Assembly: GCA_933228895.1 (NCBI GenBank)
Contig: OW121854.1
Location: 12,031,131-12,095,130 of the forward strand
Source: Platycnemis pennipes
Lineage: Eukaryota; Arthropoda; Insecta; Odonata; Platycnemididae
Reading direction: 5' to 3'
Length of the DNA stretch: 64,000 bases
The stretch's first letter is position 1; the number at the start of each line of letters is the position of its first letter. Below, one piece after another: positions 32,462-43,826 of the stretch. The notes under the pieces are model-generated. The model did not search any database, was not told the origin of the DNA, and saw only the letters and a program-made list of their open reading frames with translations. Made by a program: the position numbers and the translations under genes.

Positions 32462-33482
32462 TTAAGGTGGCTGGGTCAAAATTTACAGGTGTATAGATTT
32501 TCTTCATAATTGCAATATTTGTTCCTTTAATTATGCTCTAAAATTCTACTACAAAATTTTTTGGGGTTTTCAGTGTAGTTTTTGAGATATTTAAGTTTTT
32601 TTTAACATGGGGCCTTATGGCGCACCCCGCTTCGTAAGGGTCAATTATGTATTATTTACGTTCCTACCATACAGATTTTCTCCAAAAACTGAAATGATGT
32701 GGATATTAGCCAACAATTTTTATTCTGAGAAAATCAACCAGTGTTATCGACTTATTTCCTCCGTATATGCGAAAGAAATAAAATATTCCTCAAATTTTCA
32801 AGTATCGCGCGCGAAGTTTTGAGGTGCATTTGGCAACGTGGAATCAGACGAGGGAAAGCGAACGCGGGAGAAACCATAACACATCACACCACAAAGTCCA
32901 AGAATATTACAGTGTAGTCCCCTTGACGGAGTTCTCGACATAGATTAAAGAAGAAAGAAGAATTCTCTTCTTTAATCTATGGTCCTTGAGAATAGACGAA
33001 TACGACACCTACCGTTACGACCGTTGAAACACAGAAACAATTGCCTACACAACAGCAGTGCCGAATTTCAGAATGTGCGTTGTTGCCGAGTAAAAAAGAG
33101 AGATTAAATAAATGGTTTAAATAAATGCTATAAATTTTTAAGCGTTTAGTCACAATTATTTCGTCACTACAAAGTATGCGGATACCCATAGCACCAAGTT
33201 ACATACTTTTTCAATCCATACATTAAAACCAACATCTCCAAGGTCAAAGAATATGTACAGAGTGACAACGTTCAGGTTGCCAGAAACCGAATCAAGTCAA
33301 GTTTTATGTTATGTTTCATGTCAATAATTAAATTAAAAAGGACAATGTTTCAATATGACTTGAGAATTTGAGGCATCCGGTTAAAATGTCGTGTAATTTA
33401 ATCACCTCCAAGCAATTTTTTAGTGCCATTGAAATTATATGAGCACTAGTTCTCAACGACTCACGATTACCGAACCAGCCAC
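32462..33482 (+). mobile_element. Family G MITE (TTAA-type), copy 2
   Basis: Left end TTAAGGTGGCTGGGTC; right end CGAACCAGCCACC, here without the second TTAA. It carries a 50-bp palindromic insertion at 32939-32981 that copy 1 lacks. Confidence 0.8.
32939..32981. repeat. Perfect 16-bp-arm palindrome inserted in MITE G2
   Basis: CATAGATTAAAGAAGA, an 11-base loop, then TCTTCTTTAATCTATG. Sister copy G1 shows the uninterrupted sequence, so the hairpin is a later gain. Confidence 0.85.
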
Positions 33483-33489
33483 CAGAAGA

Positions 33490-33590
33490 TGTATGCATGA
33501 TCAATCACCTGAAGATGTAACTACGTTACGAAACCCGGGTTGTGCCTATTGAAAAATAAAGCGAAGCTAACGAAGTTTCATTCTTTTATT
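33490..33590 (+). mobile_element. Penelope-like 3'-end fragment
   Basis: CCTGAAGATGTAACTACGTT, then ACGAAACCCGGGTTGTGCC and GAAAAATAAAGCG. The GAAGATG..ACG(A)AACCCGGGT..AATAAA pattern resembles Penelope-like 3' UTRs. No coding part is attached. Confidence 0.45.
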
Positions 33591-33652
33591 TTCCTTATGA
33601 ATGGTATTGAAACGCATGAAAGACGTTGCGTCTACCAAACAAACATTCATTC

Positions 33653-34240
33653 TTATGAATAAGACAAGCTGTACCCGGCCACGCGTTGCTGTGGCTCAAT
33701 CTGGTTAAATGGAAAGCGCACGTTTATAGTATGTTTAATTTCACAATTCTTATGGGTATACAATATTTTTGTTGTTCCATTGTCTGTACAGATATAGAGA
33801 TTGTCTGGTTTGCCAAGAACCAGTAGAACACGTACTAGCATACACGTAGAACACGCAACATACACGGAACAAAATACACGCACATGTGAGAATCAATCCG
33901 TGTCTAGATCTAAACCGCGGAGTTCAAAAGATTGGCCCTGAGCTTTGTTGATGGTGAATGAAAATACCAATCGAATTGGGAATAAAATCACTTAAATTGA
34001 AATGGCATATCTGTTGGAATAATTAGAATTCGAGGACATCTTCGCTTTTGAAAGTTCATGTCCAGATTGTGGATTCTACGACGTTGCTCATTAATTTCTT
34101 TACTGAAAGCCGCGTGCCGTTGCAAAGCTTTGGCTGGTTGACATTTAGCAACATGATAATTGGCACGCCGATTTTCAATTGCAGTACGTGCGGTGGCATT
34201 CCTGGCAGATCGAGTAAATTCAAAAATTCCGTTCGATAAC
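33653..34240 (-). pseudogene. Helitron Pif1-like helicase C-terminus and 3' end
   Basis: On minus, from right to left: [59 protein letters not shown], then after decay FTINKAQGQSFELRGLDLDT, (Y)VACS, GKPDNLYICTDNGTTK. The order EFLN..PGMPPH.L.LK.G.PI.LL.N..P..LCNGTRL followed by TINKAQGQ and VACSR is the C-terminal part of Pif1-type helicases of Helitrons. Stops and shifts interrupt it. Near 33670-33700 is GCAACGCGTGGCCGGGTACA, of the type found next to Helitron 3' termini. The right side is cut by MITE A3. Confidence 0.8.
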
Positions 34241-34241
34241 C

Positions 34242-34629
34242 AATGGGGTCGTTTACCATATTTTTTTATTGCCTAATCTGATAGATTTTATAAAATAAAA
34301 AGACCCGTATTTTTCCGTTTTTTGATCCGACAACTATTTCCCGAGTTATAAGCGGCGAAAAACTGATGTTTTTAACCCTTTCGGAAAAGTGGGCGTGGTG
34401 CAACCACTGACGTATACAGACTTCGTCGAATCAGAACTGAGCCCGCTAAGCTACTTCGCCTTATCGCAAAGGGGGGACACAGCTGACTCGGCCAATGGGA
34501 GCGATTACGACAGCATCTGCGCGAGCAGACCTTCCGAGAATCCCCCTCCACTCCCTTCCTCTCCCCTGAAAGCAGTCAAGGACGGGAGGAAAATGACGTC
34601 AATGTTATCACAGCAGCATTTTCGGTGGA
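34242..34629 (+). mobile_element. Family A MITE, copy 3, 3'-truncated
   Basis: The left terminus AATGGGGTCGTTTACC is intact and abuts the Helitron remnant. Similarity ends after the CAGCAGCATTTTCGGTGG segment, so the last ~150 bp including the right terminus are missing. Confidence 0.8.
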
Positions 34630-35019
34630 GGCAAGAGATTGTTAGCAGATATGTCAGAGTTATTGTAAATATAAGAAGATGGAGAGTTAAGTGTGGAAAA
34701 CTAATATCTAATGAGAATTGAATGAGAACAAATTGATTCCACTTGGAGATGCACTTTCAGTGCCAAGACCAGAGTTGGGTTTCACTTCCAAGGCCAAGGG
34801 GCCACAGTCACTGATATAAATGCAATGGGAAATTTTGACTGCGTTACCTCTGAACCCTCTGAACGTGTTACAATTAAAATAGTTAACGGTGAATATTCCC
34901 ATCCGTTTATACCAGCAATGTGGAACTTGATCAAGAAGGCACTCTACTTTCGACTGTAACATTGCCATCGTGGCAAAACGAAGCAGGAATAGTGAATGAA
35001 AAGATAAGTCTCGTTGCAT
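34630..35019. other. Spacer, nothing recognised
   Basis: About 390 bp without recognised repeat. A 103-codon minus-strand frame runs here without motif support. Confidence 0.35.
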
Positions 35020-35128
35020 AAGACACTATAGTTGCTTGTTTTCATGTTAGTGGTGCGTGCTTGGTGATCTTCACCCCCTGCCACACACCCTCGCGGTGGC
35101 CTGCAGGGTATCGCGTAGATGTAAATTT
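35020..35128 (+). mobile_element. Family B1 LINE, 3'-UTR-only copy
   Basis: Only the last ~108 bp: GTTGCTTGTTTTCATG.., CTTGGTGATCTTCACCCCC, the hairpin (CACCCTCGCGGTGG) and GTATCGCGTAGATG. It shows that even very short products insert. Confidence 0.8.
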
Positions 35129-35130
35129 AT

Positions 35131-35464
35131 ATGAAGTCTGATAAAAACTCGGAGGACCTACGTACATACGGGAAGACGTAATCGCTGCATCTTGAGACAT
35201 GATGGCCTGGTGAAGAGAGTAGTCCAGGGTGACATGTGAGCAGGAACAGTGGAGATAGAAATCCTCGTGTGTAATAAATGAAACAAGAAGCGTAGGACGT
35301 TAATAAGTAGTAGTTGGTTCAATGGAAAAAAATCGATGACTATGAATTGCAGTTATTGGAGGTTTCCCTTCGAGAGTAAAATCAAGTAAACGTTGTAAAT
35401 CCACACCCCGACCGCTTTCAGCACTTTCGTCTTATCTTCAATGGGCAGTAGAAAACCGTTCAGT
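35131..35464. other. Spacer, nothing recognised
   Basis: About 330 bp with no supported feature. Confidence 0.3.
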
Positions 35465-36858
35465 GGCGGATTGACATTAATATCCCATTTCACTCACGTC
35501 AACAACTTGTAAGGTATTTGAACACATTGTAGTCAGTTCAATCATGGGACATTTGGATAGTCAGGGATTGCTCATAAACAGCCAACAAGGGTTCCGGAAA
35601 GGTAGATCTTGCGAGACACAATTAGCTTTGTTCGCTCATGATATTTTAGTCTACGGCGAAAACAGTAATGAAGTTGATGCGATATTTTTAGATTTTGAAA
35701 AGGCATTCGATAAAGTTCCTCATGATAAATTAATCTTGAAGTAAGAGAGTTTTGGTATAAATAATGTCGTTGTATGTTGGGTAGAAGAATTCTTAAGTTG
35801 GCGAGAGCAGAGGGTTATCATAGATGGTATCATGTCGGACACAATCAAAGTCACATCGGGAGTTTCCCAGGGTAGCGTAGTAGGTCTATTTTTTTAATTC
35901 ATAAACGATTTGGGTACCGTAGTTAGTAGTAAGCTTAGACTTTTTGCAGACGATGCGGTAGTGTATAGCGATATATCGAAAGAAGAAGACAGGAAATCGC
36001 TTAGCAAGGACTTCGGTGCAATTCAAGAGTGGTGCGACAAATGGAAGTTAGAACTTAACCTTAAAAAGTGTGTAGCTATCAATTTTTGGAGGAAGAATAA
36101 TTCGATAGAGCGATCCTATAAGATTAATACAACGAAATTCGAAAGCGTTGATACAATAAGATATTGAGGTGTTAGAATCACTAAAGATTTATCATGGAGA
36201 AGACACATCCGGGAAATGTGTGGCCAGAGCGAAGAAAAAGCTATGATTTATAAAAGGAGTATTTGGGAAATATGGCGATGTTACTTTTCACAGTTTAGTA
36301 TGTAGCCAGTGTATTGGATCCGAATGAATTAGGTTTGATCAGAGAAATAGACAGGGTGCAGCGTAGAGCAGCTAGGTTCGTTAAAAGGTGATACCATAGG
36401 TTGAGTAGCGTTTCAGAATGAATAAAAGAATTAGAGTGGGAATCATTATCAGAATGTAGGTTAAGGTACAGATTAAATCTATTAGAGAAATTTCAATCGG
36501 ATAGCTTTACTGAAGATGTTAGGCAGATATTAAAAACACCAGCGTATTATGCTAGATTCGACCAGTTAAATAAGATTAGAGAGATAGATTGTCGTACTGG
36601 TAGATTCAAAATGGCATTTTTCCCCCGTGCTATAAGAGAACAGAATAGGCAGCACAGCAAAGGGATAGGTAGGGAAATATTTTAGAGTATTCTGTAGTGC
36701 ATGATGCATGTATTAACCCCTTAAATACTATAGACACTAACAATCTAGTTACATGAGAACGTATAGTTGCTTGTTTGCATGTCTGTAGTGCATGCTTGGT
36801 GATCTTCACCCCCTTCCACACACCCTCGCGGTGGCTTGCAGGGTATATTGTAGATGTA
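35465..36858 (+). mobile_element. Family B1 LINE, most complete RT-bearing copy
   Basis: The longest family-B copy here (~1.4 kb). It starts inside the RT fingers (YPISLTSTTCKVFEHIV), covers all palm motifs, thumb, C-terminal domain, 3' UTR, hairpin and a TATATTGTAGATG tail. Its neighbours are unrelated on both sides. It is the best reference for assigning the family: the KVFEHIV..QGFRKGRSCETQL, LDFEKAFDKVPH, GVSQGSVVG and LFADDAVVYS series fits the CR1/Jockey superfamily of non-LTR elements. Confidence 0.9.
35481..36167 (+). pseudogene. B1 reverse transcriptase, single frame with two internal stops
   Basis: One frame holds for ~228 codons, interrupted only by TAA at 35742-35744 (LILK*ESFG) and 35895-35897 (GLFF*FIND), and closed by TGA at 36165-36167 (TIRY*GVR). 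Motifs in order: KVFEHIV (~11-17), QGFRKGRSCETQLALF (~36-51), DAIFLDFEKAFDKVPHDKL (motif A, ~68-86), TSGVSQGSVVG (motif B), LRLFADDAVVYSDI (motif C), KWKLELNLKKCVAINFW. After 36167 the frame shifts. Substitutions, not large indels, killed this copy, so its inactivation was mutational decay after insertion. Confidence 0.8.
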
Positions 36859-36862
36859 TTGC

Positions 36863-37235
36863 ACTAGATCAGACAAACAAGATTAGAGAGAAATGTCACT
36901 GTTTCATAAAGGAGCACAATAGGCTGCAATAGGTATCATATTGTTGAAGTAATCTGTATTGCATGATGCCTAAAATTAACATTTCTAGTCCCATGCCTAA
37001 AATTAACATTTCGGTAGGTAAATACAGAAAAAAATAGTTAGATAAATTCCACTGGTTATAAAACCAGTAACCCTTCCATTACTGTATGGATACTAACCGT
37101 CTAGTTGTACGCGCCTCTCATGCCAAATATGTTTTCATGACGTTGTAGCATTGTAGGTCTTATTTGCATGTCAGTATTGCACGTTTGGTGAATTTCACCC
37201 CCTGCCACACACCATCGCGGTGGCTCGCAGGGTAA
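36863..37235 (+). mobile_element. Family B1-related LINE 3' UTR, divergent copy
   Basis: Begins in DQTNKIREK-like sequence, has a repeated CATGCCTAAAATTAACATTT (36965-36985 and 36993-37013, 28 bp apart) and ends with the hairpin CACCATCGCGGTGG and GTAATACGTAAG. More diverged than its left neighbour, so older. Confidence 0.7.
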
Positions 37236-37700
37236 TACGTAAGGCGGAGTGAACCACGGGAGCCGTCCGTGCCAGCTCTGCTTTAAACATACGAAGGCGA
37301 TGCCGCGTCAATAAATTCGCGCCCCGACGAAGTCAAACCTCGCGGTGGGCCCTTGTGTGACGAGGGCATTCAACGTGCACTGCAGGAAATGCTGTGCTGT
37401 TTCATTAGGCGACGATCGTGTTTTCAAATTAATTTGAATTTCGATCAATCAGTCAACTCTCCAGAGTCGGGAACTGGTGGTGGGGAAATTTCCGCAACTC
37501 CCTTAATTGAAAAAGAAAGGTGTTCATGACCAGTGGTGTTCCTTGTTTGAATTTCTAGAAGATGTCCCCTCCCATTCGCTGATTGATTCTCTATTTTAGC
37601 AATAGATTAAATAAGATTCCTCCCAGTTTCTCGGGTAGAATCCTGTGATTATGAATGGGATTTATTGGGGAAGAGTGGAGAGGATCCTATAGTCTATATC
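37236..37700. other. Spacer, nothing recognised
   Basis: About 465 bp of unique-looking DNA between two LINE copies. Confidence 0.35.
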
Positions 37701-38290
37701 GCATCTACATCTACACGATACCCTGCAAGCCACCGCGAGGGTGTGTGGCAGGGGATGAAGATCACCAAGCATGCACTACCGACATGCAAACAAGCAACTA
37801 TAGGGTCTCATGTAACTAGATTGTTAGTATCTATAGTATTTAAGGGATTAATACATACATCATGCACTACAGACTACTCTAAAATATTTCCCCTACATAT
37901 CCCTTTGCTATGCTGCCTATTCTATTCTCTTAAAGTACGGGGGAAAATGCCATTTTGAATCTTTCAGTACGACAACCTATCTATCTAACCTTATTTAACT
38001 GGTCGAATCTAGCATAATACGCTGGTGTTTTTAATATATGCCTAACATCTTCAGAGAAGCTATCCGATTGAAATTTCTCTGATAGATTTAATCTGTACTT
38101 TAGCCTACGCTCTGATAATGATTCCCACCCTAATTCTTGTTACACTACTCAACCTATCGTAACACCTTTTAACGAACTGGCTGCTATACGCTGCACACTG
38201 TCTGGTTCTCTGATCAAACCTAATTCATTCGGATCCCATACACTGGCTGCATACTCGAGGTGGGGCCTAACTTGTGAGAAGTAACATTGG
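37701..38290 (-). mobile_element. Family B1 LINE, 5'-truncated copy
   Basis: Minus strand; tail GCATCTACATCTACACGATA, hairpin and coding end to the ASVWDPNELG segment. A 13-bp loss in the ELIQE segment (38140) breaks the frame. Confidence 0.85.
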
Positions 38291-38857
38291 GCATTGGCCA
38301 ACTCTCAGCGGGGTTTGATTGACCAAAGTTGGATGCCCATTGATGCTTGAACGGACTTGAAGTTTTCTTCGCGAGGAATAGAGACCGATATACCCTTGAA
38401 TCACTTCTCTTAGGTTTCGCACGAGGCATTTTCCTTTCGAAATGGGCTTTAATAATAAACTGGAACAGCGAAGATCGGCGAGATTTGTAAAGGGGCGTGC
38501 CACCAGGTAATTTGTCACGATTTCTTTATTGAGGCTTCCGTGGAGTGTCTGGTTTGAGATTCCATTCATTTCGGGATGCGTGCACGCGGCGAAACTGTTG
38601 TCACCCCAGAATGGACACACGTGGAAGAAATCCCGAAAGGAAAGGATCCTCAGTTTGACACGATGTTTATTGCACGCCACTTTTCAACATTTTCTCCACT
38701 CTGTCTTTAGAGTTTCAAATAAATTTTCCCGATATAGGATTGGATGTATAAAATCACACTGCGAAGATACTCGATTTCCGACTCCTCTCCCGCATATCTA
38801 TCAATTATCCTGCACAACCTTTCGCCCTCATTGAAGCTGCCTTCCTCAGATCCGCTG
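38291..38857. other. Spacer with a B2 chip
   Basis: About 570 bp. At 38462-38502 a 40-bp piece (GAACAGCGAAGATCGGCGAG) matches the B2 EQRRSARFVKGR segment on plus. Remaining sequence unrecognised. Confidence 0.4.
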
Positions 38858-39462
38858 AAGTAGGTTGGCTCGCGACTGCTTGAGTCAAGTTGTCTAAGGA
38901 ATCTTATTAATTTAAGCACGTGTTATGCTTGCTAAGTGATCCTTACTTCACGCAGAAAATCACCAAGGCCATTGAAAGTCATAAGTATCACAAGAAATAC
39001 GATGGAAAGTCGAAGGATTTATTTTTTATGATAATTTTAATCAGCTCGACGATGGAGTCAATTCAGCATTCACTTCACAGAAATAAATTCATGTACTCAA
39101 TGAATTTACCACTTGAAGACAACTAACGCATTTCGTCTGCTATAAGCGTAGAAATTGGTGTATTTAGCGAAAAATACGGTAGGTTGACACCTTTTTTTCG
39201 TGTCATTTTATTCCTTGTGAAATTACGCATAAAATATCAGTTTGTTGCAAAAATGACATGTCACTATGGTATTTTTAAACGTTATATTCCCATGTGACGG
39301 CCATTCTCGCCGTTAATCGTTTGTAATTTCAAATGCAATTTGTGCAAAAAGGAGTATGGGTTGGTATAATTATCTTTACTTTATTAGATAGAGGAACTTT
39401 AGTTCTATAATTGCTGAAAATATAAAAAAATGAATGACTTTCACTTTTCGGATCAACCTCCT
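38858..39462 (+). mobile_element. Family C MITE, solitary copy with internal deletion
   Basis: Starts AAGTAGGTTGGCTCGC, ends GGATCAACCTCCT: a short inverted terminal repeat (AGGAGGTTG type). Compared with the arms at 51178-52837 it lacks ~120 bp (after CTCAATGAATTTAC). It shows that a single arm is a complete transposable unit. Confidence 0.8.
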
Positions 39463-39885
39463 AAATCGAATCAACATCCTAAACTACATCCATCCTAGAG
39501 CAGCGAGAGCACCTAGCCTGCGATAAAGGCTCTAGATTTCAAGATTCTAGTTCTCACTTTCGGAATGGAGTTAGCAAAGTGGAACGGCAACATTGCCATT
39601 CGAATTGTGAGCGTTCTTTCTTTGGCAAAATATGTTTCAATGTTTGTGTTTGTAGGGAGTCAAATAGCACCGCTTGAAAACTTTTGAAGCTAGAGGCACT
39701 CAACACACATTATTTCTACGTCCATATGTCGAGGGGAATCCTGTAGACAGCAGCTCTATGGTGGATCCAGAGCAAATGTATAGAAGATTAACCCCGGTTA
39801 ATTTATTTCAAATGCTATTTTTGTGATTGGCTGACTCGCGTATGTTCTTGTAAAAACTGGTGTAGGAAGCAGAAATTTCAGATAA

Positions 39886-39950
39886 GGTTGTATTGTCCTC
39901 ATCCAGGAACTCCTCAGCCTTTCGTTATATTCTTCTATAGATGATCTTCT
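39886..39950 (-). mobile_element. RTE-like LINE chip fused to a family C end
   Basis: CATCCAGGAACTCCTCAGCC and ATTCTTCTATAGATGATCTT match 8070-8130 (the EDQFGF..RRIERKPEDF segment). Immediately followed by the family C right end at 39951. Confidence 0.65.
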
Positions 39951-40010
39951 ATGAGTGCTGAAAATATAAAAAAAAATGACGTGACTTTCACCTTTCGGAT
40001 CAACCTCCTG
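39951..40010 (+). mobile_element. Family C MITE, right-end fragment
   Basis: GAGTGCTGAAAATATAAAAA through CTTTCGGATCAACCTCCTG, as at 51868-51920; only the last 60 bp are present. Confidence 0.7.
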
Positions 40011-40054
40011 AAGCGTCGATTCAGGTGTTATCAGCTGATCCGTCAGGCAGGATC

Positions 40055-40095
40055 CGTCGTGACAGGAGTCGACTTGATCGACTCCTGTCACGACG
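40055..40095. repeat. Perfect 18-bp-arm palindrome
   Basis: CGTCGTGACAGGAGTCGA, loop CTTGA, TCGACTCCTGTCACGACG. No copy elsewhere in the window. Confidence 0.85.
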
Positions 40096-41542
40096 TGTTC
40101 GACTTGAATTTCCTCGTTTCCTCGCCAGAGCGAGCGCGCACCCAGGCTCTCGCTTGATGTCATTTTGGATTTCGCTATTTCTTCTGTTCTCCCCTTACTA
40201 TTCTCGGGAAAAAACGGCTCTCTTTTGTCGGTGATTTGGTTTCGCCGATGTCCACGTTGTGTGAGGGTCTTGTCGATCTCCACCGATGCTCTGACTGAGA
40301 CTGTTGACAGGCAGTATTGTCGGAACCACAGGCTACATTTTTGAATCCATAGCTTTGTGGGCTGGGCGACGGGGAAAAAAACCTCAATCAAGCCTTTGTT
40401 GAGCAACTTGAGTTAACTGGGTTTGAATTTGTGGGAGGATAAGTTCCTCACTCTGGGTCAGATTATTTCGACCCTTGTTGCCAGATTTCTCGACCCTCAA
40501 CCTGCCACTAGATCGCCCCAAACCCGCCTAATCCCTCTCGTTTTTATTTGCCAACATTTAAGCAAAGTTTAACGACCAATTTCGATATAAATAAAAATAT
40601 ATAGTGTGGTAAAATGTTCTATTCGTATTTATTTTTCCGCATCAAATTAACTAATAGTAATAAGGTAAGCTGAAACATAGAGAGCAAAATTGAACAAAAT
40701 ATTTTATATTGCAAGCGGTCATTTTGTGTTTTGAAAATGAATTATTCGTATTTTTAATGATATCTAAATATGCGACATGTTTATGGTCAAATACTTCATT
40801 TGAATACCGACTTTCACCTCATTAAATTGTCCATTTTAAACGAGGACTTCATTGTAGGTTCTAATTTTGCAATGTTCCATTAGAAAAATATTTTTTTCAT
40901 TGACAATTGTTGATCTTTGTAGAGTAAATCAAGAGTATTCTATTAATACTAAACATATTTTAGAACTGCTTAAATTTTTCCAATTCTCAACAAATTACAA
41001 ATATTCCCAACTGCTCGATCATTTTGGTAGGGTCTCGCTTCAGGACACTGGTCAGTGATACTTTGCTGTTGCTGTATCAAGCTCAGTGAAGGTATTAAAA
41101 ATCATTCCAAAGATACAGAAAACATTTTTCGAGTAGTTCAAAATTTGAAATGGAGTGTGTAATCCTTTCCTTGGAACGATCTATCTTTTCGAATATGTCT
41201 CTCTTGACTGATGCTCCCCTCCTCAGTAGTCCCTGCCCGGAGATCCGATTGGGGGACTATTTTACCTCCGGAATATTTTATCAGAAGGAATGCCATCCCG
41301 TAATGTTGAATGCAAGGCTGCTTCTTCTAGGGAGAATAATGTGGGGGTTTCCACTTGCCTTGGAGCTGATAAAAGTGGCGTTTCTGTGTGTAAAAGTATG
41401 ATTTATAAGAGAATATCTATGCAACCCAAGAGCTCAACAAGCTTTGCGTTATGGGATTGGTGGAAACTGATAAGCTAAGCACATTATTCAAGTATTATAG
41501 CGACACCGTGATTGCAATAACTGGTTCATCGTTTGGCAAAGC

Positions 41543-42094
41543 AATTGGGTCGTTTACCATATTTTTTTAATTGCCGAATATGATAGAGTTTGTAAAAAAA
41601 AAGACCCGTATTTTTCCGTTTTTTTCATCCGTCAATTATTTCTCGAGTTATAGGCGTCGAAAAACTAATGTTTTTAATCCTTTCGGAGAAGTGGGCGTGG
41701 TGCAACCTCTGAAGTATAACGACTTCGTCCAATCACAACTGAGCCCGCGAAGCTACTTCGCCTTATCGCAAAGGGGGGGGACACAGCTGACTCTGCCCAT
41801 AGGAGCAGTCAACACAGCACAGTCGCACAGCATCTTTGCGAGCAGACCTTCCGAGAACCCCCCTCCACTCCCTTCCCTTCCCATAAGAGCAGTCAAGGAC
41901 GGGAGGAAAATGACGTCAATGTTATCACAGCAGCATTTTGGGTGGGCGTCACCTTTTGCTTATTTTAATTTTTGATTTATGAGTGAATGGTTATGGTTAG
42001 AAGATTAAATTTTTCACTAAATTTTCTTTTTCGTTTCCATCTAACAATTTCGTGTACAAAATTGTGATTTCGGTTCTGAGTTAACGCCCCCATT
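41543..42094 (+). mobile_element. Family A MITE, copy 4
   Basis: Full length with variant left end AATTGGGTCGTTTACC and right end TTAACGCCCCCATT. It holds a ~16-bp local duplication around GCAGTCAACACAGCACAGTC. Confidence 0.8.
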
Positions 42095-42300
42095 GTTTCC
42101 CGTTCTGTTTCTACATAAGAGTGTGTGCTGTTAATTTCTGCTGAATAGGAGTGCATGCTTCGTGAACTTCGTCGATGGGGATTTTTAAGACGCAGCATTC
42201 CCATCTTAAGAAAGCTTTAATTCCTCAATTATATCCAGTGACTCTTCCACGGCGACGGTGGCTTTTTGACGAACGGTGGAGACTTGATGAAGTGAAACCC

Positions 42301-43178
42301 TTAAGGAGGTTCCACCGTGACTCCGCGATTCAAAATCCCGTCAAAGAGCTATGTTATTTAATGAATAAATACCGATCCAGAAAAACACCTATATGGATAA
42401 TCATCTATAGGGTGATAACGCATATACACAATAATAGTATGAGTATGCTATTATGTAGCGTGTTGTAGTTGCATTCTATCTTTTACGAGCTCTTTTAACT
42501 CATTTTGACTTCGAAACATGACTGACGTGCTGTTGCCATGTTTAATTTACAAAGGGAGTATACATGATCAGTCCTGCTATTACGTATTCTAAAATTGATT
42601 AAATATTTTAACTATTCCCTTGTAAATAAAAAACTTTGGTTTGAATTTCATTCATGTTGATATTTATGAAAAATGTTTAGCAACAATGACACTGCCACTG
42701 CTGCTACCATTTGGAAGCATAGGTATTTCCATATCAATAATCAATGAAATATTTAAATTACATAAAAAATATTAAAACCACATTGGTGAGGTATATTCCT
42801 TAATTAAGTTAGTAAATAGACTTGTAAGCACGTTCGGTCGCAAGTACCGTTGCCAATTATAACAACATACTGTAGCGCCATTTTCACGTAACTAAGGCTT
42901 CTCTGCTTTTTTTTCGAGCAAACGTTTATTAATATCAGTTAAACAAGTGTGGTAAGGCCAGCATTTTTTAACAATGCTAAATTCTACATAAAATTGCGCA
43001 TCTTATATTATTTTTTCGTCAAAACGACATTTCTCTTTACATTTTTAATCTGCAAATTTTTACTGCAAGAGACCGTATACCCACGTATAATATATCTGAT
43101 TTTCAACGTCATTTTTCTTCAAATATATTATGGAAAGGCCAAATTATTTTAAAGTCAATCGATAGAAGGGCCAAAAAA
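42301..43178 (-). mobile_element. Family F MITE (TTAA-type), copy 3, truncated
   Basis: Begins TTAAGGAGGTTCCACCG (the end that is rightmost in copies 1 and 2), so it is inverted. Similarity stops at GAAGGGCCAAAAAATG, losing the last ~60 bp with the other terminus. Confidence 0.8.
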
Positions 43179-43826
43179 TGCATTTCTAATGCATGGTAAT
43201 CAACTTTTGGAATGCATTTCTGCAAATTCAATTCCGTACGCGAAGTAAAACATAAGTTATTGATTATTTCAAAGCAGAAACTTTGGAATCTATGTTATAT
43301 CGCTACGAAATTATCTATACACTACTGCACCATCGGCAATGGGCCTTTGTGTACAGCTAACTACGATATTCACATCGTAAAATTGTATTGAGGGAATATA
43401 TTTCGGACCATAACGATTCCTTGGGGAATACCATGCACGAAGTTTGCTTTAAAGAAGCTCATATGAAGTGACTGTTTAAATATCGCTAATTCAACGCTAT
43501 CTATTATTCTATCTATTAACTATCGCTTATTCAGTTTGTTATGTTATTATCGGGTCAATAGCGATTACTTTTTTGGAATTTAGAGCTAATTAAACATTCC
43601 TCCACCGGGAAGCAAAATGTTATGAACAATAAGAGAGATGTCATATTTCGCTAGATACGCCACTGCTTTACCAACTCCCAATATCTAATGAAGGAAGTAA
43701 TATCTTGCAACCTCGCTCTCCTGGTGTTTAATGTTTACCATGGTGAAAAAGGTCAAAGGAAGGCTCCTAGGGTAACTGTAAACAGAGGAAAAATAGAATG
43801 CAGCAATTTGCCGACGACAATACGTC
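43179..43826. other. Spacer, nothing clear
   Basis: About 650 bp; 43310-43640 may be a very old LINE relic on minus (CACTACTGCACCATCGGCAA resembles the FADD region), but similarity is too weak to call. Confidence 0.3.

Larger units (their letters stand above)
39463..41542. other. 2-kb block, mostly unrecognised
   Basis: Contains an RTE-like chip (39886-39950), a family C end (39951-40010) and a perfect palindrome (40055-40095), listed separately. A 202-codon minus-strand frame (40406-39798) spans these repeats and is therefore not a gene. 40440-41540 is AT-rich DNA without a supported feature. Confidence 0.4.

Noticed and set aside
32219..32509. Proline/serine-rich 96-codon frame
   Set aside because: Result of C/T-rich composition that continues into MITE G2; no motif.
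39798..40406. 202-codon minus-strand open frame
   Set aside because: It runs through an RTE chip, a MITE end and a palindrome. A real protein would not be assembled from these.
30677..42468. Two similar open frames (30677-30871 minus and 42175-42468 plus) sharing RRFHRDSAIQ..VKELCYLMNK
   Set aside because: Both lie across the terminus of family F MITEs. The frame is broken in copy 1, so the likeness reflects shared repeat DNA, not a conserved protein.
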